Origin: Planctomycetaceae bacterium
GTDB taxonomy: Bacteria > Planctomycetota > Planctomycetia > Planctomycetales > Planctomycetaceae
Assembly (NCBI GenBank): GCA_016779365.1
Contig: JADHNX010000002.1
Span: 1-41,641 of the forward strand
Length of the DNA: 41,641 bases
Direction of reading: 5' to 3'
Each line of letters opens with the position of its first letter. Position 1 is the stretch's first letter. A program made the translations under genes and the position numbers. Below are positions 1 to 7,887 of the stretch, piece after piece. The notes under the pieces were generated by a model. That model saw nothing but the letters and a program-made list of their open reading frames with translations, made no database searches and had not been told where the DNA came from.

Positions 1-404
1 CCGCCGCCGCAGGCCTGCAGGATGCACGGCCCGACGATGCCGCTGGTTCCCATCATGCCGATCTCCGGCGAGAACAGGTGCATCGATCCGCCGCGTCCGC
101 GCGAGCAGCCAGTCGCGCGACCGAACAGTTCCGCCATCAGTTCACGCGGCGGCATTCCCTTGGCCAACGCATGCCCGTGGCCGCGATGCGTGCTGAAGAT
201 CGGATCGTCGTTCGTGAGATGCGCGCAAACACCCGTTGAAATGGCCTCTTGGCCGACATACGTATGACACGCGCCGAAGATCAGGCCACGCTGATGACAA
301 CGCGCGAGTTCCTCTTCCGTCTGTCGGATGATCTGCATCGTCCGAAACAGGGACAGAAGTGTGGATGCGTCCAGGTCGCATTCTGCAGTGTTTGTAGTTG
401 TCAT
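1..404 (-). CDS. TPP-dependent dehydrogenase E1 component, alpha subunit (partial, C-terminus outside window)
   Basis: The reverse strand reads from an ATG at 404 to the window edge without a stop, giving about 134 residues. Visible features fit the pyruvate/acetoin/branched-chain 2-oxoacid dehydrogenase E1-alpha family: an early RQTEEELARCHQRGLI helix, TYVGQEAIS, STHRGHGHALAKG and GRGGSMHLFSPEIG. These belong to the N-terminal half of the TPP-binding domain; the GDG...N metal motif would lie beyond the window. In the family, E1 decarboxylates a 2-oxoacid and passes the acyl group to a lipoyl E2. It is the last visible gene of the minus-strand operon, 17 bp after the SDR stop, with ATGACAA-like heptamers in the gap. 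The CxxHQRG start and pairing with an SDR favour an acetoin- or pyruvate-type E1, but the substrate cannot be decided. An E1-beta gene is expected next downstream. Confidence 0.85.
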   Translation of the reverse strand, partial: MTTTNTAECDLDASTLLSLFRTMQIIRQTEEELARCHQRGLIFGACHTYVGQEAISTGVCAHLTNDDPIFSTHRGHGHALAKGMPPRELMAELFGRATGCSRGRGGSMHLFSPEIGMMGTSGIVGPCILQACGG

Positions 405-436
405 TACTTATTTGTCATCCATCATTTGTCATTTTT
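405..436 (-). repeat. Degenerate ATGACAA heptamers between SDR and E1-alpha
   Basis: The minus strand contains ATGACAA, ATGATGG, ATGACAA and then AATGACAA at the E1-alpha start. The first unit encodes the last SDR residues (NDK) and supplies its TGA stop. It is the same motif as the array at 2530-2557, so it recurs at two junctions of one operon. Confidence 0.6.
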
Positions 437-1255
437 CGTGAATGCCTGAACCTTGTGAGCCAGGTGTCCAGCGCTTCCGCCCGCGTTCATCGCCATGTTG
501 CCGCCGTCCATCGGAATGATCGCTCCGGTGATCCATTGTGATGCGTCGGATGCCAGTAACACGGCGAGTCCCTTGATGTCGTCGGGCATGCCCAGGCGTC
601 CGGCTGGAATGCCTCTCAGAAAGCGTTCCTCCAGGGTTGCGTCATCCTGCATGCGGGCAACCAGGGAGGGATTCGTAACCTGAGCCGGCGTGACACAGTT
701 GACCCGCACTCCACGGTGACTCCATTCGGTACTGAGTTCCCGCGTCATCTGCAGAACGGCTCCCATGGCCATGCTGTAGGCAATGTGTCCCCGACCCAAA
801 GCCGTGCTGCTGGCGAGCGAACCGATGTTCATGATCGAGCCGCCGTTTTGTTTCAACATGCGGCGTCCCGCCTGTTGGCACATGGTGAAACGACCGACGA
901 CCAGATTTTGGAAAACGCGATGCAGGTCCTCAATCGACAGGTCTTCAGGCTTCGACAGGCAGCCGTCGCCCGCGATGTTGCCGAGAAAATCGACTCGACC
1001 AAATTGCGTATCAATCTGCAGAAACAACTCGGCAATGGCATCGGGGTCAGAGACGTTGGTGTCTGCGACCAAAACCCTGCGTCCAAGAGCTTTGATTGTG
1101 TCTCCGGTTGCTTCAGCGCCCTGAAGATTCCGATCGACCAGCACAACATCGGCGCCGTGCTCGGCAACGGCAATGGCGGTCGCCTGCCCCATACCCTGAG
1201 CGGCTCCGGACACGACCGCGACTTTGCCGGAAAGATCGAACATTGATTTTGTCAT
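422..1255 (-). CDS. SDR-family oxidoreductase with an atypical active site
   Basis: This 277-residue protein is a classical-length short-chain dehydrogenase/reductase. It has the nucleotide-binding GAAQGMGQ near residue 15, a DRN acidic end of beta-2, NIAG in place of NNAG, and a C-terminal PMDGGNMAMNAGG. The active-site tyrosine (residue 160) is present, but the motif reads YSMAM, so the catalytic lysine expected at residue 164 is methionine; the candidate serine is near residue 146. The start at 1255 (MTKSMFDLSG) was chosen because it lies one base after the transporter stop (TGAGATG) and behind an AAGGAAG ribosome site; a longer reading to 1282 only adds basic residues. The protein is cytoplasmic. 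It probably oxidises a hydroxyl of the imported substrate, or is a catalytically altered SDR. Confidence 0.85.
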   Translation of the reverse strand: MTKSMFDLSGKVAVVSGAAQGMGQATAIAVAEHGADVVLVDRNLQGAEATGDTIKALGRRVLVADTNVSDPDAIAELFLQIDTQFGRVDFLGNIAGDGCLSKPEDLSIEDLHRVFQNLVVGRFTMCQQAGRRMLKQNGGSIMNIGSLASSTALGRGHIAYSMAMGAVLQMTRELSTEWSHRGVRVNCVTPAQVTNPSLVARMQDDATLEERFLRGIPAGRLGMPDDIKGLAVLLASDASQWITGAIIPMDGGNMAMNAGGSAGHLAHKVQAFTKNDK

Positions 1256-1256
1256 C

Positions 1257-2543
1257 TCACGCTTCCTTTTCCGCAGAATCATTCGGAACGGCAGTCACCA
1301 GCATTGCCCCCAGCAGCAGGATTCCGGCCATCGACCACAGCCCGAAACTTCCCAGAATACTGGCCCCCAGAAACCCGCCGATGTTGCCGACCGAGTTGAT
1401 CATGGCGATGCCACCAGCCGCAGCGGCGCCGGTCAGGAAAGCGGTGGGTAATGTCCAGAACACCGGCAGCATGCTCATCATTCCCGTTTGAGCAATACAC
1501 AACCCCGTAAACGCCACCACGGGCGACGGTGCCCACGCCGTCAGGCTCCAGCCGATCGCGGCGATCAGCGCCGCTGTGGCAAGGTGACCTTTGCGTTCAT
1601 TCCTTCGATCGGAACTGATGCCGAACAACGTCATTCCGAAAACGGAACAAAGTGGTGGCAGTGCACTCAGCAGGCCGATCTGAAACGTGCTGGCCGTCGT
1701 GAACTGGGCTTCGATGAGCTTCGGGAAATACGCGCCGCCAGCATTCGCACCGACAGCAACCGTGAAGTAAATCGCGATCAACAGCCAGACTCGCCATTGT
1801 AGAATCGCTCCCAGACGATCGGCGTTGTGACGCTGTTGTCGTTGTTGCTCCTCACGCTGCATCCGATCGACCAGCCACTGGCGTTCTTCCGTCGAAAGCC
1901 ACTCCGCGTCCTTGGGGTAATCCGTCAAGTAGGTCAGTACGACGAACCCAAGCACAACAGACGGCATGCCTTCCAGTAGAAATAACCACTGCCATCCGTG
2001 CATTCCCAGTACCGTGTCGAGGTACTGCATAATCGCACCAGAGACCGGGTTTCCGAACACACTCGACAGCCCGATGGCCACCATAAAGAAGGCCGTCATC
2101 TTTGCTCGCTGCTGTTGAGGAAACCAATAGCTCAGGTACAGAATGATGCCGGGAAAGAAGCCCGCTTCGGCCACTCCCAGCAGAATGCGAAGTCCATAGA
2201 ATGTCCACTGATCCGTCACAAACATCGTGCATGACGAAATAATTCCCCAGCTGATCATGATCCGAGCAATCCACTTGCGAGCGCCGAAGCGATGCAGCAG
2301 CAGGTTGCTTGGAACTTCAAAAGCGAGATACCCGAGATAAAAGATACCGTAACCCAGGTTGAACATCGCTTCCGTCAGACCGAGGTCATCCTGCATTCGC
2401 AGTCGCGCGAAGCCAAGGTTGGAACGGTCCAGAATGTTGAACACATACAGAACGCAGATGAAAGGAACGAGCCGCCAGGCGACTTTTCGAAGTGTTGTAG
2501 ATTCGAGGCTGGATTCGCTCATTGTTGGCTTGTCACTTGTCAT
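1257..2543 (-). CDS. MFS transporter, ACS (anion:cation symporter)-like organic-acid permease
   Basis: This is a 428-residue inner-membrane protein with about 12 hydrophobic segments. The first helix and loop read VPFICVLYVFNILDRSNLGFA, followed by GYGIFYLGYLAFEVPSN, LLLHRFGARKWIARIMISWG and RILLGVAEAGFFPGIILYLSYWFP, which are hallmarks of the ACS/phthalate-tartrate-galactonate permease family (TC 2.A.1.14). Members import carboxylates with protons or cations. A central hydrophilic loop (TDYPKDAEWLSTEERQWL) is also typical. The start may instead be the second methionine at 2522 (MSESS); the first ATG is embedded in an array of ATGACAA heptamers and neither has a clear ribosome site. The stop is one base from the SDR start, so the two are co-translated. 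It is likely the uptake step of the operon. Confidence 0.9.
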   Translation of the reverse strand: MTSDKPTMSESSLESTTLRKVAWRLVPFICVLYVFNILDRSNLGFARLRMQDDLGLTEAMFNLGYGIFYLGYLAFEVPSNLLLHRFGARKWIARIMISWGIISSCTMFVTDQWTFYGLRILLGVAEAGFFPGIILYLSYWFPQQQRAKMTAFFMVAIGLSSVFGNPVSGAIMQYLDTVLGMHGWQWLFLLEGMPSVVLGFVVLTYLTDYPKDAEWLSTEERQWLVDRMQREEQQRQQRHNADRLGAILQWRVWLLIAIYFTVAVGANAGGAYFPKLIEAQFTTASTFQIGLLSALPPLCSVFGMTLFGISSDRRNERKGHLATAALIAAIGWSLTAWAPSPVVAFTGLCIAQTGMMSMLPVFWTLPTAFLTGAAAAGGIAMINSVGNIGGFLGASILGSFGLWSMAGILLLGAMLVTAVPNDSAEKEA

Positions 2544-2557
2544 TTGTCATTTGTCAT
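2530..2557 (-). repeat. ATGACAA heptamer array (4 units)
   Basis: On the minus strand three ATGACAA units are followed by one GTGACAA, directly over the start of the transporter gene. Because the unit is seven bases, each ATG is in a different frame. The opposite half of the gap (2601-2635) carries CCAATGAC/CCAATAAC/CCAATGAC on the plus strand, so the gap has a loose inverted layout. Confidence 0.75.
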
Positions 2558-2628
2558 TGGGAAGTTGTGGTGGCGTCTTGTTCTGTCGTAGTCAAGTCAA
2601 CCAATGACCACGGACCAATAACCAATGA

Positions 2629-4353
2629 CTAATAAAGAACAATCGCTCGCCCCGGTCCGCCATGGCAGTCTCGCACCTTGACAGCGGCGAAAAGGAAGTA
2701 CGCTCCCTGGACTGGAATCTTGTCAACATTCACCAGGAACTCGACGCCGACCATCTCACGGCTGCCCAGCGCCCAGTAGGTCATCAACGCTTGCCCGGGA
2801 TCGACGCCGCCCAGGTCGGGGGCGTCGCTGGCAACGCAGCGAATGCCCTTCTCTTTGAGGTAAGCGATCACGTCGGGACCAGGAGCGGGCCAGCCTTCGG
2901 ATTTGCCCTGCAGCGGTTCCAGCCATAAGCCCGCGTCGGCCGATTGGGGCCGAAGATACTTGTCGTTGTGCCCGGTGCGAAAAATGACCACTTCACCAGG
3001 TCGCAGGTTTCCCGTCGTTCGTTCATAGGCTTGAACGTGTTCGACGGTAATCTCGGGCGAAGCGGGCCAGTGTGTCTGCTGCGTCGAACCGACCAGCGAA
3101 CGAACATCGATCACCCGTGCCTCGCCGCACGTCCATCCAATGGGAACCTGTTCGGTTGTCATCGTGCTCGAACCGCGTCGTCCATATTTCTTCTCGTACT
3201 CTTCAAGCCAGCCACGCACTTCCGGTGCGTAAGGAATCGGTTTGCCGTCGGCGGGCAGTGCATACGATGGCGGAACCAGATGCGTTCCTGTCATGGAATC
3301 CATCAGATGTCCGTGATGCCACATGTCGAGGTATTCGGAGTAAAGAAAGTCGACCTTCAGATACACCTGTCGATGATTGCCAGTGCCGATGCCCGGTGAT
3401 GTCAACGGCAGTTGCGGTGACAGTGTGGGCGAAAGATCGATCGCCCGTTTGTTGCGACACGATTCGATCAGTCGTTTCGGCAGTTCGCCACCGACGACCG
3501 AGAACGCTCGACCTTCGCCGTATGGTCCCCCTTCGTGCTTCGGTCCCAGCAGACAATAGAAGGCTCCGGTGGAAGGCAACGCGCCGAGATTGGTTGCTCC
3601 TTCCGTCCAGATCATGCCGAACCTGAGGCCGGCGTAGTGCGTCGGCTCGGCCAGATCGGGCAGCGGCCCCATGCTGGCGCTGTCGGTTCCGAGCGTGAGC
3701 ACACCTCTTTTGCCAAGCAACTCCATGCAATCGGGATCCGGGTCGGGATAACCGGGCGCCTTACGGTCGAGAATGTCGGCAATGAAGCGACGACCTTCGG
3801 GCAGCGGCCGGTAGTAGTGGTCGGAATAGTCGCTACGGAACAACACGACATCACCAAAGCGAACCTGCCGATGCTGCTTCTCAAAACGCTCCACATGCTC
3901 GGGGCGAATCAGCGGACTCGTTCCCTTGGGAGCTTTGTCGAGTATCCCACGCACGTCGACAAGACACGCTTCGCCGCCGAACTGCCAAGGTTCGATCTTG
4001 TCCGTGTAGGCCAGGCCGAGCGGTCCCGATTTCTCTCGCTTTAACTCCGGCCGGGCAACCGAATGAGGCGGCACATCGAGCTGCGTTCCCGTGTTTCCAT
4101 CAATCAGCAGTGTGTCGATGTTGTAAACCGACGCCGGCCCGATTGTCCGTGAGTGGATGATAGCGAATCGCGGAAACGGGTGACTGGGCCAGGTGCAAGG
4201 GTACTCCGGCGCGATCAGCAGGGAATGATCGACAAAGCGGGGTTCCTCCGCATTGGATGTCAGGCAACCTCCCCACAATGTGAGCAGAGCAACCGTTGGA
4301 AGAAGCCGCAGCATTCTGTTGTTATGAGTCTCTTTGTGGAAAAGGTTTTTCAT
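2629..4353 (-). CDS. Exported tandem cyclase-family protein (two PF04199-like domains)
   Basis: This 574-residue protein has a long n-region and hydrophobic core (LLPTVALLTLWGG) ending SNA-EE, so it is probably exported. Two homologous halves (about 40-290 and 320-574) each resemble the cyclase / kynurenine-formamidase family of metal-dependent hydrolases. Both repeat a block like RPEHVERFEK...GDVVLFRSDYSDHYYRP and a late SDAPDLGG / TDSASMGP loop. The family metal motif HxGTHxDxPxH is degenerate in both: residues 87-97 read NTGTQLDVPPH (D93 and H97 kept), and the second half has TGTH (H358) without the following Asp. The start shares ATGA with the upstream FAH-family stop, arguing for translational coupling. 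Substrate is unknown; amide, lactone or ester hydrolysis is plausible if a metal site forms. Confidence 0.8.
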   Translation of the reverse strand: MKNLFHKETHNNRMLRLLPTVALLTLWGGCLTSNAEEPRFVDHSLLIAPEYPCTWPSHPFPRFAIIHSRTIGPASVYNIDTLLIDGNTGTQLDVPPHSVARPELKREKSGPLGLAYTDKIEPWQFGGEACLVDVRGILDKAPKGTSPLIRPEHVERFEKQHRQVRFGDVVLFRSDYSDHYYRPLPEGRRFIADILDRKAPGYPDPDPDCMELLGKRGVLTLGTDSASMGPLPDLAEPTHYAGLRFGMIWTEGATNLGALPSTGAFYCLLGPKHEGGPYGEGRAFSVVGGELPKRLIESCRNKRAIDLSPTLSPQLPLTSPGIGTGNHRQVYLKVDFLYSEYLDMWHHGHLMDSMTGTHLVPPSYALPADGKPIPYAPEVRGWLEEYEKKYGRRGSSTMTTEQVPIGWTCGEARVIDVRSLVGSTQQTHWPASPEITVEHVQAYERTTGNLRPGEVVIFRTGHNDKYLRPQSADAGLWLEPLQGKSEGWPAPGPDVIAYLKEKGIRCVASDAPDLGGVDPGQALMTYWALGSREMVGVEFLVNVDKIPVQGAYFLFAAVKVRDCHGGPGRAIVLY

Positions 4354-5162
4354 TCGTTCACACCTTCCGCAATCACGGGGTTGGTCAGTTTCCCAATGCC
4401 GTCGATTTCGATCGTCACGGTGTCGCCCGGTTGCAGATATACAGGCGGATTGCGTGCTCCTCCGACTCCGTGGGGCGTACCAGTCAGGATCACTGTGCCT
4501 GCCGCCAGGCGTGTGCTGCCGCTGAGGAATTCAATCAACGTCGGCACATCAAAAATCATGTCGTTCGTGTTCCAGTCCTGCATCGTCTGGCCATTCAGGA
4601 CCGTACGAATGCCGAGTGAATTCGGATCTGGAATCTCATCGACGGTTGTCAAACATGGCCCCAGCGGACAGAAAGTGGCGAACGTCTTGCCACGGCACCA
4701 TTGAGTGCCACCGTACTTCATTTGCCAATCGCGAGCGCTGACGTCGTTGGCGCAGGTGTAACCGAGCACATAGTCCAGGGCGTCGGCCTTCGAGACGTTG
4801 TGACACTCTTTGCCAATGACCACGGCGAGTTCGCATTCGTAGTCGACAGCGTCGCTCTTCAACTGGCGCGGCAATACGATTGGATCGTCGGGATGCTGCA
4901 ATGCGCCGCTGTTCTTCATGAAGACGACCGGCCATTCGGGGATCGGCTGGTTTCCTTCGGCGGCGTGCTTTCGATAGTTGAGTCCGATGCAGATGATGTC
5001 GCGCGGTTCGATGGGTGCGAGCAGTTTTGCAACGGCAGCCGGTTCACCCATGTCCGTCAGCTCCCCGAAAATTTCTCCGGCAAGTCGAGTCGTGCGACCA
5101 TCGGCGTGAAGCCGCCCGTAGGCTGTCTGGCCGGTCGCAGTTTGGTAACGGACGATTTTCAT
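4350..5162 (-). CDS. Fumarylacetoacetate-hydrolase-family protein
   Basis: This is a 270-residue cytoplasmic enzyme of the FAH superfamily. The N-terminal 50 residues form the usual small domain (MKIVRYQTATGQTAYG). The catalytic domain shows ICIGLNYRKHAAE, the metal ligands in DYECELAVVIG (E109 and E111) and D140 in CANDVSARDWQ, then GKTFATFCPLGPCL and LTGTPHGVG. Members include acylpyruvases, 2-hydroxyhepta-2,4-dienedioate isomerases/decarboxylases and sugar-acid pathway hydrolases; they split or decarboxylate 2,4-dioxo or 2-oxo-4-enoate compounds using Mg2+. In this operon it could release pyruvate from a keto-acid intermediate, feeding the E1 at the operon end. The exact reaction cannot be told from sequence. 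Confidence 0.9.
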   Translation of the reverse strand: MKIVRYQTATGQTAYGRLHADGRTTRLAGEIFGELTDMGEPAAVAKLLAPIEPRDIICIGLNYRKHAAEGNQPIPEWPVVFMKNSGALQHPDDPIVLPRQLKSDAVDYECELAVVIGKECHNVSKADALDYVLGYTCANDVSARDWQMKYGGTQWCRGKTFATFCPLGPCLTTVDEIPDPNSLGIRTVLNGQTMQDWNTNDMIFDVPTLIEFLSGSTRLAAGTVILTGTPHGVGGARNPPVYLQPGDTVTIEIDGIGKLTNPVIAEGVNE

Positions 5163-5217
5163 GGTGAAGCTCCTAAGCCAGCGTGGGTAACGATGGCGAT
5201 TTTCTGAGTGCGGGTGA

Positions 5218-6828
5218 TCATTGGTTTGGAAGGAGTTGCAGTCTCTCTGCGGCCTCGCGGGTGTTTTTCTCGAACAAGGCCGCGTTGCCGGGCTGCTTGA
5301 GATCGATGTCGAAGGTCGGGATCATCTGCCTCATGCGCTCTCGTCCTTCGGCGCTGGCGAGCAGATGAGGCAGGCAGGTCTGGACGATTTCGATCGCGAT
5401 GTTCACCGAGACTGATGCGCCTGGCGAGGCTCCCAGCAGCGCCGCGAGCGAGCGGTCCACGGACGAGAACACCTCGGTTCCGAAATACACCGCGCCGCGA
5501 TCTGCTTTCTTGATGGCCTGCACGCGGATTCCCGCCTGGACGAGCCGCCAGTGTTCGGAGCGGGCGTTGGGATAGTATTCACGCAGGGCCTGCATGCGAT
5601 CATCCATGCTTTGCAGTCCCTGCGTCACCAGATATCGCACCAGCGACCAATTGCGCACGGCCGTACGAAGCAGCGAGGTCAAATTGTTCAGGCGAATGGA
5701 GCGAGGCAGATCGCTCCATTGCCCGGAATGCTTGAGGAACCGTGTTGTCCACGAGGCAAACGGGCCAAAGAGAAGCTGTCGCTGACCATTGAGCCGCCGC
5801 ACGTCGAGATGTCCTGAGCCCAGGCTGGGCGACGATGGCGGAGTAGCGCCATAGACCTTCGCCTCGTGCTGCGCGCAGATCGCGGGCTCATCGCACACGA
5901 GCCACTGGCCGCCGATGGGAAAGCCGCCCAACCCCGCGACCTCCGCGAGTCCGGTCGTCTGCAGCAACGGCAAACTGCCGCCCCCCGCGCCAACGAACAC
6001 GAATCTCGCTCGCTGTTCGCGCACTTCCCCCGTAGCGACGCAGCGCAATCCAAGCTGCCACTGGCCGTCGCCGCGGTGCAGCCGCGTCACCTTCCAACCG
6101 GTCGCGACACCACAGTGCTCTTGCAGCGCGAGCCAGCCGCAGAGTCGTCGTGCGAGCAGACCGTAGTTGACCTCCGTGCCATCACCCACCGTCGCCGCCA
6201 CCGGGCCGGGTTCGCGGCCTTCCATCACAAGCGGCGCCCAGTCTTGAATGACGGTTGCGTCGGTGGTGAGTTGCATGCCGCGAAAGAAATGATGCTCCTT
6301 CATCGCCGCGTGCCGAGCCTGCAGGAAGTCGACATCGCCAGCCCCCTTCACAAAGCAGAGATGCGGAACCGCGTGAATGAAGCCTGTCGGGTCGTCTACC
6401 ACGCCTGTGGCGGCCATCGCTCCCCAGAACTGCTTTGAGTGCTCAAATTGTTCGAAGATGCGCAGTGCCCTCGCAATCGGAACGTGACCATCATGATCAC
6501 GGGTCGGGGTGTAGCTCATCTCACACACACCGGCGTGCCCGGTCCCCGCGTTGTTCCAGCCGTCCGAGGCTTCCCGCGCGAGTTCGGGCGCCACCTCGAC
6601 CATCTGAATTCGAAGTCGCGGATCAAGCCGCTTGAGCATCACCGCCACTGTCGACGACATGATCCCACTACCGACAAGCACGACATCGGGAGCGTCAATA
6701 ATGCGAGTCACGACACCGCTGGATTCAGCAACTGCCGGTTGCGTGCTGCTCGCGGTCCCAGCGTGCGCGTTCGCATCCGCAGGCTCTCTGAACGTGGCAT
6801 CGGGCAAGTCGGCGATTCCGGGATTCAT
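5218..6828 (-). CDS. mqo: Malate:quinone oxidoreductase
   Basis: This 536-residue FAD enzyme oxidises L-malate to oxaloacetate and passes electrons to membrane quinone. The FAD-binding VVLVGSGIMSSTVAVMLKRL (about 49-68) and the family-specific SDGWNNAGTGHAGVCEMSYTP (about 88-108) identify Mqo clearly. Further blocks include HAVPHLCFVKGAGDVDFL, FVGAGGGSLPLL, FGPFASW and GASPGASVSVNIAIE, and the length is near that of the family. The first 45 residues (Ala/Pro/Thr-rich) are an extension without recognisable homology. Its ATG overlaps the stop of the DapA-like gene by ATGA. Presence inside a catabolic operon suggests the pathway delivers a C4-dicarboxylate or needs faster TCA flux. Confidence 0.95.
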   Translation of the reverse strand: MNPGIADLPDATFREPADANAHAGTASSTQPAVAESSGVVTRIIDAPDVVLVGSGIMSSTVAVMLKRLDPRLRIQMVEVAPELAREASDGWNNAGTGHAGVCEMSYTPTRDHDGHVPIARALRIFEQFEHSKQFWGAMAATGVVDDPTGFIHAVPHLCFVKGAGDVDFLQARHAAMKEHHFFRGMQLTTDATVIQDWAPLVMEGREPGPVAATVGDGTEVNYGLLARRLCGWLALQEHCGVATGWKVTRLHRGDGQWQLGLRCVATGEVREQRARFVFVGAGGGSLPLLQTTGLAEVAGLGGFPIGGQWLVCDEPAICAQHEAKVYGATPPSSPSLGSGHLDVRRLNGQRQLLFGPFASWTTRFLKHSGQWSDLPRSIRLNNLTSLLRTAVRNWSLVRYLVTQGLQSMDDRMQALREYYPNARSEHWRLVQAGIRVQAIKKADRGAVYFGTEVFSSVDRSLAALLGASPGASVSVNIAIEIVQTCLPHLLASAEGRERMRQMIPTFDIDLKQPGNAALFEKNTREAAERLQLLPNQ

Positions 6829-7760
6829 CCCCTTCCCTCCGAGTGAACTTCATAGCCCAGGTTGACCAGCATGTCGGCCAGCGTCTTTCGATGAGCCTCG
6901 GGCAGCGGCTGAATGGGTGGCTGCGGATCGCCGACCGGTGGACCGATCATGTTGAGTGCGGCTTTCATCGTGCTGAACCAGTGCGCCCCTTCGCCCTTGG
7001 AGTGATACGCCTGAAACTGCAATCGCATCAACGGTGCGAGCTTCTGCCACAGGGTGCGGGCCTCGGGCAGATTCCCCTCGATGGCAATCAGTTCATACAG
7101 CCGTCGAGCAGCGGCAGGAACCGTGCTCGGAATCCCCGAAATCCAGCCGTGGGAGCCGTGGCACAGGCCCTCAAACGCCGCCGTGTCGATCCCTGCGTAG
7201 ACCGAGAATGCTCCATGCGTGGCTTGCAGTAACTGGCACTGGCGATCAGGCTCAGGATGAGACATTTTGACCCCGGCGATCGCACGCTCCTCGTACAACT
7301 TCAGCAGATGCTCAGTTGTCAGATCGACCGACGTCAGCGGGATGTTGTGGTAGACGATGATGGGGATCGAAACTGCCTCGGCAACGCGGCGATAGTGGTC
7401 CATCACCTGCGCTGGAGTCGGCGCCATGTAGTAGGGTGGAACAATCAGCAGCGCATCGGCGCCTGCGGATTCGGCGAACTTAGACAACTGGACCGTGCGC
7501 GCGGTGGAATAGTCATGTGTTCCGGCGACCACGGGGACACGTCCCGCGATCGTGTCCAATGCCGCCGCCAGCATCCGCTCGCGGTCTGCACACTCCATTG
7601 CCGGAAACTCACCGGAACTACCAAGTGGTGAAATGGCATCAACCCGCTCTGCAATCAGCCAGTCGATGTGCGGTTTCAAACGTTCCAGCCACAAACTTCC
7701 ATCGGGACGAAAGGGCGTGATCGAGGAGGCACAGACTCCGCGAAACAAAGGCTTGGGCAT
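6825..7760 (-). CDS. Dihydrodipicolinate-synthase-family aldolase/lyase (DapA-like)
   Basis: This 311-residue TIM-barrel class I aldolase has the phosphate/carboxylate loop GSSGEF (47-52), the catalytic tyrosine Y137 in IIVYHNIP and the Schiff-base lysine K165 in AGVKMSH. The family includes DapA, N-acetylneuraminate lyase, KDG/KDGal aldolases and 5-keto-4-deoxyglucarate dehydratase. Lack of other lysine genes and the sugar-acid context argue against biosynthetic DapA. The ATG at 7760 (MPKPLFRG) is chosen for its GGAG site seven bases upstream; the open frame continues to 7820 but that part overlaps an epimerase-like remnant. Cleavage of a 2-keto-3-deoxy acid to pyruvate plus an aldehyde is a reasonable guess. 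A sialic-acid lyase role is also worth testing given the sialidase-like genes further along. Confidence 0.9.
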   Translation of the reverse strand: MPKPLFRGVCASSITPFRPDGSLWLERLKPHIDWLIAERVDAISPLGSSGEFPAMECADRERMLAAALDTIAGRVPVVAGTHDYSTARTVQLSKFAESAGADALLIVPPYYMAPTPAQVMDHYRRVAEAVSIPIIVYHNIPLTSVDLTTEHLLKLYEERAIAGVKMSHPEPDRQCQLLQATHGAFSVYAGIDTAAFEGLCHGSHGWISGIPSTVPAAARRLYELIAIEGNLPEARTLWQKLAPLMRLQFQAYHSKGEGAHWFSTMKAALNMIGPPVGDPQPPIQPLPEAHRKTLADMLVNLGYEVHSEGRG

Positions 7761-7784
7761 GTAAGACTCCGAGCGAAAAAGATT

Positions 7785-7887
7785 TTCTACTTGCGACAAC
7801 GCCGCGATTTCCTTGACCAAATAGTTCGCGCAGCACGCAGGAGCCGATAACGCCCCCGCCTCCCGTTACGAGCACCACGTCTTGCAA
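7785..7887 (-). pseudogene. N-terminal remnant of an NAD-dependent epimerase/SDR
   Basis: Immediately after the epoxide hydrolase stop, sharing no gap (TAATTG), a TTG-initiated reading gives QDVVLVTGGGGVIGSCVL then RELFGQGNRGVV. This is the typical first beta strand, GxxGxxG loop and first helix of an extended SDR/epimerase. After about 35 residues the frame loses resemblance and runs into the DapA-like gene in another frame. It is best read as the 5' stub of a deleted gene. A short functional leader peptide is less likely. Confidence 0.55.

Noticed and set aside
6825-7760. Biosynthetic dapA for lysine
   Set aside because: The active-site residues do not separate subfamilies, and the catabolic operon context argues against it; a named gene was therefore not given.
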